A stretch of 64,000 nucleotides of DNA from Mucilaginibacter sp. UR6-1 (GTDB lineage Bacteria > Bacteroidota > Bacteroidia > Sphingobacteriales > Sphingobacteriaceae): contig NZ_JAJIWP010000001.1 in NCBI RefSeq assembly GCF_020880975.1, positions 992,001-1,056,000 on the forward strand. The letters are read 5' to 3'. Below, in pieces: positions 8,846-17,476 of this stretch (position 1 is the stretch's first letter; each line of letters starts with the position of its first letter). The notes below the pieces were generated by a model, which was given only the letters and a program-made list of their open reading frames with translations, ran no database searches and was not told the origin of the DNA. The translations under genes were made by a program, and so were the position numbers.

Positions 8846-9925
8846 CTATTCTGACGGTAATCTCAACTGAGAAATGATCGATCTGAGGTTTTGAAAGTCG
8901 TAAACTATCTTATCGTTGTTTTTTACTTTACGTAAGCCTTCAAGCAGTATCTTATCATTTGCGGTAAGGCCTGCGGTAACCTCATACAGATCATTCATTT
9001 CAGCACCTGTTGTAATTTCACGTGCCTGCACGCGGCTATCCTTATCAACTACATACACATATTTTTTATCGAGCACCTCAAAGGTTGCTTTTTGTGGTAT
9101 GATGAGTGCGCCTTTAAGCGGAACCTCTATTTGAACATTACCTGTTTCGCCGTGCCTTAGCAAGCCCTGCGGGTTAGGAAAAGTAGCACGAAAAGGAATG
9201 TTACCGGTTTCGTTATCAAAATCGGCCTCAATGGTTTCAACCTTGCCCGGGTAGTTAAATACCTTATGGTTGGCCATAAGCAGGTTTACTTTTGATGTTT
9301 CTTTATTGGCTTGGGTTTGATAATCCAGGTATTCAGCTTCCGGAACGTTAAAGTATACCCACATCTGGCTGTTATCGGCCAGCGTGGTTATCAAATCGCC
9401 CTCATCAATCAGGCTGCCCAGCCTTACCTGCAGGCGGTCAATAATACCATCAAATGGAGCGCGTATCTCGGTAAACTGCAGGTGAGCCTTGCTTAAAGCA
9501 AGCTCAGCCTTAGCCTTTTTAAGTTTTGCCTTTGCCATAGCCAGTTCATTAGGGGCTACCACGTTACTGTCGGCAAGTTTTTTGGTATTTTGATATTCAA
9601 TCTCGGTAAAATTCACCTCGGCAGCGGCTTTATCCTGCTCGGCACCGTAAATTTTAGGCATTATTTTAAATAAAAGCTGGCCTTTTTTAACATGCTGACC
9701 TTCGTCAACAAAGCTGCCTTCAAGGTAACCCCGCTCCTGTGCCCGTAATTCGATGTGACGTATGGATCGTACCTGGCCTACATAATCGTTAACCACGGTG
9801 GTATCCATTTTTAACGGACTGGTAACCAATAGTTTTTCTTCTGTTTCTTGTTTTTCATTGTGAGATTTGCAGCTTGTATAGCACAACAAGGCACACAAAC
9901 CCATAAGCATGAGTTTCATCTTCAT
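8846..9925 (-). CDS. RND efflux periplasmic adaptor (AcrA/MexA family)
   Basis: The membrane-fusion protein bridging pump and outer-membrane channel, 359 residues. It starts with a lipoprotein signal (ALLCYTSCKSHNEK, Cys at residue 19). The lipoyl/barrel-sandwich halves flank an alpha-helical hairpin (about residues 90-150, rich in AKAKLKKAKAELALSKA). Signature phrases include RAPFDGIIDRLQVRLGSLI and, in the beta-barrel, GNIPFRATFPNPQGLLRHGE. It is the first gene of the three-gene operon and ends 27 bp before the pump gene. I see no linked regulator, so its control is unknown. Confidence 0.94.
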   Translation of the reverse strand: MKMKLMLMGLCALLCYTSCKSHNEKQETEEKLLVTSPLKMDTTVVNDYVGQVRSIRHIELRAQERGYLEGSFVDEGQHVKKGQLLFKIMPKIYGAEQDKAAAEVNFTEIEYQNTKKLADSNVVAPNELAMAKAKLKKAKAELALSKAHLQFTEIRAPFDGIIDRLQVRLGSLIDEGDLITTLADNSQMWVYFNVPEAEYLDYQTQANKETSKVNLLMANHKVFNYPGKVETIEADFDNETGNIPFRATFPNPQGLLRHGETGNVQIEVPLKGALIIPQKATFEVLDKKYVYVVDKDSRVQAREITTGAEMNDLYEVTAGLTANDKILLEGLRKVKNNDKIVYDFQNLRSIISQLRLPSE

Positions 9926-10095
9926 GATAGTTTTGGTATTACTGGGTGTGATTTATATGTTAATTTTTTGAGTAAACTAATAGTATAGGGATATACATCA
10001 ACTGTTAAGGCGCCACACACAGAGCGTCAGTTTTAAACAGTAATTATTAAGAAGTTTTTAATGAATACGGCGATGTTAAACTGCCTGCGGAGATA

Positions 10096-10512
10096 TCACA
10101 GCCTGAATACCTTTAGGGCAAGGTAAAGCTTGTTATTAGGAGAAAAGGAAAGACATTTACTGAAGTGTAAGTGCTTTTGTATGTATTGGAAATAAATATC
10201 GTAAGTGCGGGCCTGAAAAATAGCGGCCAAAAAGTCTACCTGATCAGATAATCTGTCGTGCGAGAGCGACTCGTCGATCTCTTCATCGGCCTCAACAATA
10301 TAAACCTTATGGTTTTCGCCGGGTTTGTGGCGTGCAGCAAATTTGGTTTGGATGCTTTTGCGGGCATGGTCGGTCTGCGCGGTTTGGTGATGATACTCAT
10401 TACCGGTAAGGTCATTATGCTTACGGCCGTGTATGGTGCCAGCATGGGCTACATCGTGCCCGAAGGACACCAGGAATGTGAGCGAAATAAATAACCTAAA
10501 TAACCACCTCAT
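10096..10512 (-). CDS. Small secreted hypothetical protein, His-rich middle
   Basis: I do not recognise this 138-residue protein. It begins with a clear signal peptide (MRWLFRLFISLTFLVSFG, cleavage likely after HDVAHA). A hydrophilic histidine-rich stretch follows (GRKHND, NEYHHQ, ARHKPGENHK, about residues 25-70), then an acidic patch (EADEEIDE). The C-terminal half contains aromatic residues in a YDIYFQYIQKHLHF pattern. It starts 170 bp upstream of the efflux adaptor on the same strand, with no terminator seen between, so it could be co-transcribed. A role in metal binding would be a guess from histidine content only. A 78-codon open frame on the other strand (10258-10494) overlaps it but lacks any protein-like features. 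Confidence 0.55.
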   Translation of the reverse strand: MRWLFRLFISLTFLVSFGHDVAHAGTIHGRKHNDLTGNEYHHQTAQTDHARKSIQTKFAARHKPGENHKVYIVEADEEIDESLSHDRLSDQVDFLAAIFQARTYDIYFQYIQKHLHFSKCLSFSPNNKLYLALKVFRL

Positions 10513-10781
10513 TTGCCGGGGCTAAAAGTAAATAAAAAAGTGAATTGCAAGAATAGGTTGCGAGCAAAGCAAACGCATATATTCACATACTCTAACTATA
10601 ACTCAATTATAATTATAATATTTTTAACAATTGATAATAAAAATTAAAATATTACCAACATTACAACTATTCGTGTTAGTAAGCCTAAATATCTTGACAT
10701 CAAACAAACAAAAATTTTACATAGATAAATAAGTTTTGAGTTAGACACATATGTAATACATGGTTTGATAAAATACAAAAA
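10513..10781. other. AT-rich intergenic region, no gene seen
   Basis: About 270 bases (320 to the next gene) with no credible coding frame. The sequence is strongly AT-rich with runs such as TAATTATAATTATAATATTT. Near its left end a minus-strand TACTTTTA at 10523-10530, with TTG 17 nt upstream of it, is a poor match to the Bacteroidota promoter and could serve the secreted protein gene. The right end is the terminator of the hydrolase gene. Confidence 0.5.
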
Positions 10782-10811
10782 AAGGGCTGACAGCATACTT
10801 TGTCAGCCCTT
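10777..10811 (-). terminator. Strong intrinsic terminator of the hydrolase gene
   Basis: AAGGGCTGACA (10782-10792) pairs perfectly with TGTCAGCCCTT (10801-10811) across an 8-nt loop. On the minus strand the stem is followed by seven T (plus-strand A-run 10777-10783). It lies 23 bp past the hydrolase stop codon. Confidence 0.88.
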
Positions 10812-10833
10812 GTAATTAATTTTGTTAAGTGTA

Positions 10834-11964
10834 TTAGAATGATTTTTTAAGCTGACTTACCGCATAATCTTCAGCATCTTTGGCTTGCGGTAAAACGGCA
10901 CCCATGCCAAAAAATTCGTGGGTAACACCGTCGTAATTTTTAAGATCGGTAGTAACACCTGCGGCTTTCAACTGATCGGCCAACTGCATGCCATCGCTTT
11001 GCAGCGGGTCAAGCTCTGCTGTAATAATGGTGGTTGGCGGCAAGCCTTTTAAGTTAGCCTTAACTAAGTTGATTCTTGGATCTTTACCCTCGCCCATATT
11101 ATTCAGGTAATGTTTAACAAACCAGCCCATCATGGCTTTGTTCAATGGTTTGGCGTTAGCATTTTTAGTGTATGATGGTGTGTTCATGTCTGACCCGGCA
11201 ACCGGATATACGGCAAGGATAGACACAGGCAAGGCAACTTTTTTATCGCGCGACATAATAGCTGTGTTAACAGCCAGATTACCGCCGGCGCTTTCGCCCG
11301 CAACAGCTATCTTTTTAGGATCACCTTTTATTGAGGCGGCATTTTTTAACACCCATTGGTAAGCAGCAAAGGCATCATTATGCGCGGCAGGGAATTTATT
11401 TTCAGGCGCTAAACGGTAGGCTACCGATACTACAACAGCACCGGCCTGATCGGCCAATACATTTGGCGTAGCATCATACACATCCAGATTAGCAATAACA
11501 AAACCACCACCGTGGTAATAAACAATTACCGGGAACGGACCGCTGCCTGATTTTGGCGTGTATATCCGTACATGGATATTGCCACCATCTGCAGGTATAT
11601 CCTTACCCATGGTATCAACATTAAATACCGGCTTGGCAATACCATTCTCATTCATCAAATCCATTACGGCATCTGTTGGTGTATGGTTTTTACGGGCCTG
11701 TGCGGGTGTAAGTGTTTCAATAGGTTTATCGCCATAGCTGCCCAGCTTTTCAATAACGGCCCACATTTCAGGTTTGATATCCGGAGCCCAGGCCGGGTTG
11801 GCGCCTTTTGGTTTTAAAGATTTGGCAGAGTCTGCTGCTGTCGTGGTATCGGCCATAACAGTATCGGTACTGTCTGACGTACTTTTGGTTGAATTGCCCG
11901 AACAGGCGGCTAATCCCAGCATGCCACAGGCTGCCAGGATGGTGTAATAGTGTTTTGTTTTCAT
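10834..11964 (-). CDS. Alpha/beta-hydrolase lipoprotein, HSL (GDXG) esterase family
   Basis: A 376-residue secreted esterase/lipase-like enzyme. I chose the ATG at 11964 because it opens a lipoprotein signal (ILAACGMLGLAAC, Cys21). A low-complexity Ser/Thr/Asp linker follows, as often seen in surface-exposed Bacteroidota lipoproteins; an in-frame ATG at 11991 adds nine residues without purpose. The oxyanion-hole motif HGGGF (~151-155) and nucleophile elbow GESAGG (Ser ~225) place it in the hormone-sensitive-lipase family. The Asp in AELDPLQSDG and the His in GVTHEFFGM complete the triad. The gene stands alone with its own terminator. The natural ester substrate is unknown. Confidence 0.9.
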   Translation of the reverse strand: MKTKHYYTILAACGMLGLAACSGNSTKSTSDSTDTVMADTTTAADSAKSLKPKGANPAWAPDIKPEMWAVIEKLGSYGDKPIETLTPAQARKNHTPTDAVMDLMNENGIAKPVFNVDTMGKDIPADGGNIHVRIYTPKSGSGPFPVIVYYHGGGFVIANLDVYDATPNVLADQAGAVVVSVAYRLAPENKFPAAHNDAFAAYQWVLKNAASIKGDPKKIAVAGESAGGNLAVNTAIMSRDKKVALPVSILAVYPVAGSDMNTPSYTKNANAKPLNKAMMGWFVKHYLNNMGEGKDPRINLVKANLKGLPPTTIITAELDPLQSDGMQLADQLKAAGVTTDLKNYDGVTHEFFGMGAVLPQAKDAEDYAVSQLKKSF

Positions 11965-12066
11965 AGTTGATGTATTCTGCTTTGGAAACATGGTTACTAA
12001 TACTTTAGTTTCACCTACCTATCCTAAACATTATCAACTTATTAAAACCAGCGGCTCTAACTAAAA

Positions 12067-13257
12067 TCAAACTATATTCTCCAGATACTTGTATCCGCTG
12101 CCTGTGTTTAGAAGCAACACACGCTCGCCCGGCTTTATCCAGCCTGTTGATTTAAGTTTTTTAAACGCCACCCACAAAGCGGCACCTTCAGGCGCTATAA
12201 GCATACCTTCTTTTGCTGATATGTATTTAACAGCCGCATTCATTTCCTTATCATCAATGGCAATAGCATTGCCATTGCTTTCATACAGAGCCTTTAATAT
12301 TTGCTTATCGGCATAAGGTTTTGGTACACGTAAACCATTAGCTATTGTAAAGCCGCTATCCTTAAACTCCGACCTTGATTTTCCGCCATTAAATGCGAGC
12401 ACAATACCATCGCAACTTACCGATTGAACGGCAACCATGCGCGGCCGCTCAGCACCTATCCAGCCCAATTGCTGCATCTCGTTAAAAGCCTTCCATATAC
12501 CAATGAGCCCTGTACCGCCTCCCGTAGGGTAAAAAATAACATCGGGCAGTTGCCAGTTAAATTGCTCGGCCAGTTCATAACCCATCGTTTTTTTGCCTTC
12601 CAGGCGATAAGGCTCCTTTAAGGTAGATACCTGGAACCAGCCGTTTTGCACGGCATCATCATTTGCCAGTTTACCGCAGTCGGCAATATTGCCATCCACC
12701 TCTATCAGTTCGGCGCCATACAGGCGGCATTCATCCTTAAATACTTTGGGGGTAAGTACCGGCATATATACTGATGCCTTTATACCCGCCCTGGCACAGT
12801 AAGCAGCCAGCGCCCCACCGGCATTACCGGCTGTAGGTGTAACAATATGCCCTATACCTAATTCCTTCGCCTTTGAAACGGCCATACCTATGCCACGTGC
12901 CTTGAATGAGCCTGTCGGGTTGCCTGATTCATCTTTCCAAAACACCTCGTTGCCTTCAACTTCGTGTTTCAGATTGGCCAAGGGTAGCAACGGCGTAAAA
13001 CCCTCGCCTAAAGTAATGATATTAGCAGGATCAACCACGGGTAAAAATTCGTGGTAACGCCACATATTTGCAGGGCGATGGGCTAAAAAATCTTTCGGGT
13101 TCAAGCCCTGCGGCAAATCATACTCTGCAAAAAGTGTCGATCTACATTCCTCATTATTGCATACTGTATTTATTTGCCCGGCATCATGTACCAGCCCGCA
13201 TTCGGGGCAGCGCAGGTGTTTAAGCAATGAGAATTTATTGGAATTTGATATCGACAT
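12067..13257 (-). CDS. Threonine synthase-like PLP enzyme (fold type II)
   Basis: A 396-residue pyridoxal-phosphate enzyme most like threonine synthase, which converts O-phosphohomoserine to threonine. The N-terminus has a rubredoxin-like metal ribbon (Cys17, Cys20, Cys33, Cys38). The PLP lysine is Lys119 in NPTGSFKARG, the phosphate-binding part is seen in PTAGNAGGALAAY, and GGGTGLIG is the second glycine loop. Classical threonine synthases usually read SFKDRG; this one reads SFKARG, so cysteate synthase or a related type II enzyme cannot be excluded. Neighbouring genes offer no pathway support, since no other threonine gene is nearby. The transcript is single and divergent from the SulP gene. 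Confidence 0.75.
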   Translation of the reverse strand: MSISNSNKFSLLKHLRCPECGLVHDAGQINTVCNNEECRSTLFAEYDLPQGLNPKDFLAHRPANMWRYHEFLPVVDPANIITLGEGFTPLLPLANLKHEVEGNEVFWKDESGNPTGSFKARGIGMAVSKAKELGIGHIVTPTAGNAGGALAAYCARAGIKASVYMPVLTPKVFKDECRLYGAELIEVDGNIADCGKLANDDAVQNGWFQVSTLKEPYRLEGKKTMGYELAEQFNWQLPDVIFYPTGGGTGLIGIWKAFNEMQQLGWIGAERPRMVAVQSVSCDGIVLAFNGGKSRSEFKDSGFTIANGLRVPKPYADKQILKALYESNGNAIAIDDKEMNAAVKYISAKEGMLIAPEGAALWVAFKKLKSTGWIKPGERVLLLNTGSGYKYLENIV

Positions 13258-13427
13258 AATGAAGTATTAATTAAGCTTGTACTAAACAACCAGCCAAATT
13301 AGCTTATTGGCGAAACAGATGTATTGAAAACTTTGCTATTTTTGCGTTACAGACGGTATAAGTACTTTTAATCAGCCTGATTACACTACCCCCGATCTGT
13401 GTACTTTGCAATTAGTCAACTCCATAC

Positions 13428-14969
13428 ATGAGCAAAACCGCCCCTCCCTTTTTTGATTTTTCGCAAAAAATAAATTACAAGAACGAAATATTTGCCGGCC
13501 TTACCGTTGCCATGACAATGATGCCCGAATCGCTCTCATTTGCCATACTTGCAGGCTTTCCTCCGTTAATGGGTTTGTACGCAGCATTTATTATGGGTTT
13601 GGTTACCGCAATTTTTGGCGGCAGGCCGGGGTTAATATCCGGTGGCGCAGGCGCTACCGTTGTTGTTTTAATTGCCCTGATGAAAAGCAACGGACTTGAA
13701 TATGTATTTGCCGCTGTAGTGCTGGCTGGTATCTTCCAGATATTGGTGGGTATATTCAAGCTGGGCAAATTCATCAGGCTTGTGCCGCAACCCGTAATGT
13801 ATGGCTTTGTAAATGGTTTGGCTGTAATAATTTTCATGGCACAGCTCAAACAGTTTAAAACCATGGTTAACGGGCACGAGGCGTGGTTAAGCGGCACCCC
13901 GTTATTAATTATGGGTGGATTAGTGGCATTAACAATAGCTATCGTGTTTATTTTACCACGTATAACCAAGGCTGTACCACCCTCATTAGTTGCTATAGTA
14001 ATAGTTTTCGCCATTGTATTAGGCTTTGGTATCGAAACCAAAACCGTACGTGATATAGCGGCTGTAAGCGGTGGCTTCCCGCCCTTTCATATACCTGCGG
14101 TGCCGTTAAACTGGGCTACTTTACAGATCATTTTTCCTTACGCCCTTATTATGGCAGGTGTTGGGTTAACCGAGGGGTTGCTCACCCTTAACCTGGTTGA
14201 TGAAATTACCGCCACCCGGGGCAACAGCAACCGCGAGTGTATTGCCCAGGGCAGCGCGAATATTTTAAATGGATTTTTTTTTGGGATGGGCGGCTGCCCC
14301 ATGATAGCGCAAACGCTGGTAAACCTTTCGGCCGGCGCAAGGGCAAGGCTGTCGGGCATTATTGCTTCGCTTACTATATTGGTGATCATATTATTTGGCG
14401 CACCTGTTATTGAGCGTGTGCCCATGGCGGCACTTACCGGTGTAATGATCATGGTGGCTATTGGTACTTTTGAATGGGTAAGCCTGCGTATTATCAATAA
14501 AATGCCACGGCATGATATATTTGTGGGTATACTGGTAGCATTAATTACCATTTGGCTTCATAACCTGGCCCTGGCTGTACTGATTGGCGTTATTATATCG
14601 GCCCTGGTATTTGCCTGGGAAAGCGCCAAGCGCATACGCGCCCGAAAATATGTTGACGAAGCCGGGATAAAACACTATGAAATATTCGGCCCGCTGTTTT
14701 TTGGTTCGGTAATGGCTTTTACAGAGAAATTTGATTTAGATACTGACCCGGAGCAAGTGGTGATAGATTTTAAGGAGAGCCGCGTGGCTGACATGTCGGG
14801 CATTGAGGCGCTCAATAAACTTACCCAACGTTACCGCAAGGCAGGCAAGGTACTTCATCTGAAACACCTGAGCGACGATTGCCGCACCCTGCTTAAAAAT
14901 GCTGACAATGTTATTGAAGTAAATATTTTGGAAGATCCTGCTTATCATGTAGCTATCGAAACAAAATAA
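13428..14969 (+). CDS. SulP/SLC26-family anion transporter with STAS domain
   Basis: An inner-membrane anion transporter, 513 residues. The N-terminal ~400 residues form about 12-14 hydrophobic helices. They include the SulP signature region NEIFAGLTVAMTMMPESLSFA and the conserved GGCPMIAQTLVNLSAGA block. The C-terminal STAS domain (about 410-505) contains DFKESRVADMSGIEALN; the Ser in the DMSG loop is the position phosphorylated in some STAS proteins. Family members move sulfate, bicarbonate or other anions, often with Na+ or H+. The sequence alone does not decide. The gene is monocistronic and divergent from the threonine-synthase-like gene. Long antisense open frames inside it are shadows of the hydrophobic codons. 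Confidence 0.9.
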   Translation: MSKTAPPFFDFSQKINYKNEIFAGLTVAMTMMPESLSFAILAGFPPLMGLYAAFIMGLVTAIFGGRPGLISGGAGATVVVLIALMKSNGLEYVFAAVVLAGIFQILVGIFKLGKFIRLVPQPVMYGFVNGLAVIIFMAQLKQFKTMVNGHEAWLSGTPLLIMGGLVALTIAIVFILPRITKAVPPSLVAIVIVFAIVLGFGIETKTVRDIAAVSGGFPPFHIPAVPLNWATLQIIFPYALIMAGVGLTEGLLTLNLVDEITATRGNSNRECIAQGSANILNGFFFGMGGCPMIAQTLVNLSAGARARLSGIIASLTILVIILFGAPVIERVPMAALTGVMIMVAIGTFEWVSLRIINKMPRHDIFVGILVALITIWLHNLALAVLIGVIISALVFAWESAKRIRARKYVDEAGIKHYEIFGPLFFGSVMAFTEKFDLDTDPEQVVIDFKESRVADMSGIEALNKLTQRYRKAGKVLHLKHLSDDCRTLLKNADNVIEVNILEDPAYHVAIETK

Positions 14970-14984
14970 AGCTAATTTTTTATC

Positions 14985-15012
14985 AAAAAAAGGCATACCA
15001 ATACGGTATGCC
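14985..15012 (-). terminator. Intrinsic terminator facing the 51-residue peptide gene
   Basis: GGCATACC (14992-14999) and GGTATGCC (15005-15012) form an 8-bp stem with a 5-nt loop. Seven A on the plus strand (14985-14991) become a T-run only on the minus strand. The direction is therefore minus, ending the transcript of the small gene at 15080-15235 rather than the SulP gene, which reads into it from the wrong side. Confidence 0.75.
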
Positions 15013-15079
15013 CAAATTAACTGACCATTTAAACGGGTATCTCGCACACCCTGTAAGTAAAAACAATTATCTCAAACTG

Positions 15080-15235
15080 CTATTTAGCAAGCAGAGAAGG
15101 ATCGCCAATTAAAAAGATGGTACCTGCCGAAAAGCTTAAACAGATGGTAACGATTATGGCTACATCAAATCCGTTCATCTCATTGTTCATTACCCGCAGG
15201 CCGAACCGGTTGATAGTTGTTGTTAAATTTTTCAT
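15080..15235 (-). CDS. 51-residue single-pass membrane peptide, unknown function
   Basis: A short open frame starting at the ATG at 15235 and ending at TAG (15080-15082). The product has a basic, polar N-terminus (MKNLTTTINRFGLRVMNNEM). One hydrophobic helix follows (about residues 24-43, VAIIVTICLSFSAGTIFLIG), then a short tail (DPSLLAK). Support for its being real is the correctly oriented terminator 68 bp downstream, the codon use and the membrane-peptide layout; conservation cannot be checked here. It lies between the SulP gene and the exopolysaccharide locus on the minus strand. No function is proposed. Confidence 0.55.
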   Translation of the reverse strand: MKNLTTTINRFGLRVMNNEMNGFDVAIIVTICLSFSAGTIFLIGDPSLLAK

Positions 15236-15439
15236 TTGTTTTGGTATTTAATCAGGTTTATAAATTGATTACAAGCATAAAATACCGGCCCGAAACAGGC
15301 AGGTATAGCAAGGCCATTCTCTAATTAAGAGAACCGTAAAAAATAAATAGTGAATAGTTTAATCAGGGGGCGAGCAAACACACGGTCAATCAATTAACCA
15401 TATGCAGCACGTTAATCAGCAGGCTTTTAAAGCTGTTTG

Positions 15440-15868
15440 CTAACCGTTTAGTAAGGCCATTTTATTAGGATAATGACCATTAGCGTTGAAAATGTTTTTA
15501 ATAGCGATCTGCGTAACGGGTTTTATGATATAATCCTTTACAAAAGAGTAACCCTTTGAGCGATCAATATCTTCCGGATCAATTGATGATGATATCACAT
15601 ACACCTCAATATGCTTAATAAGCCTTTGACTTAATTTCTTGAATCGCTCTAAAAAGTCAAAACCGCTAAGCGATGCCATGTGTATATCCATAAAAATCAT
15701 ATCGGGCAAAGCTTTGGCGTTACCACTGTTTTGCCTTAAAAATTCAAGCGCGTTTGCGCCGTCATAACTGTGCATGGTATGCGATGAAGCATCAGGCACA
15801 TAAATATCCAGCATCTTATCGTAAATAAGATGCTGGATTGGTTCATCGTCAATAATAAGCAGGTTCAT
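15440..15868 (-). CDS. Stand-alone response regulator receiver protein
   Basis: A 142-residue CheY-like receiver domain with no output domain. The ATG at 15868 is preferred; the upstream extension to 16009 runs back into the gmd gene and has no family similarity. Landmarks are the acidic pair in IIDDEP (residues ~5-10), the phosphoacceptor Asp in MIFMDIHM (~58), the Thr/Ser position in VISSS and the Lys in YIIKPV. It lies 25 bp downstream of gmd at the end of the exopolysaccharide gene series and may be the last gene of that operon. No cognate kinase is in the window. Such lone receivers work by protein-protein contact or phosphorelay; here the partner is unknown. Confidence 0.88.
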   Translation of the reverse strand: MNLLIIDDEPIQHLIYDKMLDIYVPDASSHTMHSYDGANALEFLRQNSGNAKALPDMIFMDIHMASLSGFDFLERFKKLSQRLIKHIEVYVISSSIDPEDIDRSKGYSFVKDYIIKPVTQIAIKNIFNANGHYPNKMALLNG

Positions 15869-15893
15869 AACGTTATTATTTGATTGTGTTTTC

Positions 15894-17009
15894 TTATTCG
15901 TACTGATTCTTGATCTCGTAACCGAGTTCTTTAAGTATGCGCTCTTTTTTGAACAGGGTAACGTCTGATTGTACCATGTCGCTAACCAGCATATCCAGGG
16001 TATATTCAATCTTCCAGCCTAACTTTTCTTTTGCCTTTGTTGGATCACCAATGAGCAGTTCAACCTCTGTGGGGCGGAAATAGGCCGGATCAACCGCTAC
16101 AACTTCTTTGCCTACCTCAACCAGGTAATCAATATTGCTGCAAGCCACTACATAACCGCGCTCATTAACACCCTCGCCTTTAAATTCAACCTCTATACCC
16201 AACTCGGCAAACGCCATTTTTATAAAATCACGTACGGTGGTGGTTATACCGGTAGCTATTACAAAATCTTCAGGTTTATCCTGTTGCAGTATACGCCACA
16301 TAGCCTCCACGTAATCTTTAGCGTGGCCCCAGTCGCGGCGGGCATCAAGGTTACCGAGGTATAGTTTATTTTGCAGACCCAAAGCTATTTTTGCTACACC
16401 ACGGGTAATTTTACGGGTAACAAAGGTTTCGCCACGCAGCGGGCTTTCATGGTTAAACAGGATGCCGTTACAGGCAAACATATCATATGCTTCGCGGTAG
16501 TTAACAGTTATCCAGTAAGCGTAAAGTTTAGCTACTGCATACGGTGAGCGTGGATAAAAAGGCGTAGTTTCTGATTGCGGAACGGCCTGCACCAAACCAT
16601 ACAGCTCAGATGTTGAAGCCTGGTATATCCTTGTTTTTTTGTTAAGGCCTAATATGCGTATAGCTTCGAGCAAACGCAGGGTACCAATACCATCGGCATT
16701 TGCGGTATACTCCGGGGTATCAAAGCTCACTTTAACATGGCTCATGGCGCCCAGGTTGTAGATTTCGTCGGGCTGTACCTGCTGAATAATGCGGATCAGG
16801 TTGGTTGAATCACTCAGATCACCATAGTGCATAATAAAATTACGATCCTCATCGTGCGGATCCTGGTACAGGTGGTCAATACGCTCAGTATTAAACAGCG
16901 AGCTACGCCTTTTAATACCATGAACTTCGTAATTTTTTGACAATAATAATTCAGCAAGGTATGCACCGTCCTGGCCGGTGATACCCGTGATAAGGGCCTT
17001 TTTTTTCAT
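15894..17009 (-). CDS. gmd: GDP-mannose 4,6-dehydratase
   Basis: Makes GDP-4-dehydro-6-deoxy-D-mannose from GDP-mannose, the precursor of GDP-fucose, GDP-rhamnose and related sugars. It has 371 residues from the ATG at 17009. Upstream codons to 17078 are discounted because the Rossmann strand must begin at [20 protein letters not shown] (GxxGxxG). Other family marks are the catalytic Tyr/Lys in [23 protein letters not shown] and [16 protein letters not shown]. It is near the 3' end of the exopolysaccharide operon. No GDP-fucose synthase (Fcl) is recognised beside it, so the final sugar is unclear. The SDR at 31111-32046 is a candidate second step. Confidence 0.95.
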   Translation of the reverse strand: MKKKALITGITGQDGAYLAELLLSKNYEVHGIKRRSSLFNTERIDHLYQDPHDEDRNFIMHYGDLSDSTNLIRIIQQVQPDEIYNLGAMSHVKVSFDTPEYTANADGIGTLRLLEAIRILGLNKKTRIYQASTSELYGLVQAVPQSETTPFYPRSPYAVAKLYAYWITVNYREAYDMFACNGILFNHESPLRGETFVTRKITRGVAKIALGLQNKLYLGNLDARRDWGHAKDYVEAMWRILQQDKPEDFVIATGITTTVRDFIKMAFAELGIEVEFKGEGVNERGYVVACSNIDYLVEVGKEVVAVDPAYFRPTEVELLIGDPTKAKEKLGWKIEYTLDMLVSDMVQSDVTLFKKERILKELGYEIKNQYE

Positions 17010-17140
17010 AATAAGTTTCAGTAATAAATATATTGAGGAGAATATGCAGCAAAGCTGCACAGCAATAAATGCCGACAAAGCCTACAGTAAATAATTACTG
17101 TACAGTATTAAAGTATGGTGTTATAAATGTTGAGTTATGG

Positions 17141-17392
17141 TTAAGCTGCTTCTATATGCAAAACCGCTTTTGGCCTCGTAAAAGATATTTCGGGCAGGCT
17201 GTACAGGTAGTTTGATGATTCGTACTCGTAAACCTTAACATCTGTAAGTATAACTTGCATGTTATTATTTACTTCGGTTAACTTATTAACTACGCCATAA
17301 AAAGTCAGGTTCCGCTCTAAATCGGTTAAATAAACTTTGGTAAGTTGAGCTTGATCCATCGTAATTGGCATAACAGGGGTATTAAAGTACAC
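17141..17392 (-). CDS. 83-residue hypothetical protein within the exopolysaccharide operon
   Basis: Not recognised. It encodes 83 residues from the ATG at 17392; ATGs at 17371 and 17359 are possible later starts, the last giving MDQAQLTKVYLTDLERN. The composition is soluble, beta-rich and without signal peptide. Alternating patterns such as NLTFYGVVNKL and NMQVILTDVKVYEYE suggest a small beta-barrel of the Sm-like or PilZ-like size class, but this is only a guess from pattern. It lies 84 bp after the WcaI-like gene and 131 bp before gmd, on the same strand. The position favours a regulatory or accessory role in polysaccharide production. Confidence 0.6.
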   Translation of the reverse strand: MYFNTPVMPITMDQAQLTKVYLTDLERNLTFYGVVNKLTEVNNNMQVILTDVKVYEYESSNYLYSLPEISFTRPKAVLHIEAA

Positions 17393-17476
17393 CCTGCTTT
17401 TACGGATAAAGCTACAAAATGTTATTACACTTATTAAATATTATGTGTACTGCGTAAAAATAAGTGGGCAATAGTG

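Noticed and set aside
10258..10494. 78-codon plus-strand open frame opposite the secreted hypothetical protein
   Set aside because: The minus-strand frame has a clean signal peptide, and the plus frame lacks any start context or domain pattern.
13475..14551. Two long minus-strand frames (188 and 137 codons) inside the SulP gene
   Set aside because: They lie fully opposite a clear membrane transporter and consist of Ile/Thr/Asn-rich shadow sequence.
17045..17100. Inverted repeats TGCAGC/GCTGCA and CAGTAA/TTACTG upstream of gmd
   Set aside because: They are short, with no T-run and no clear relation to a promoter. They could be incidental, so no regulatory call was made.
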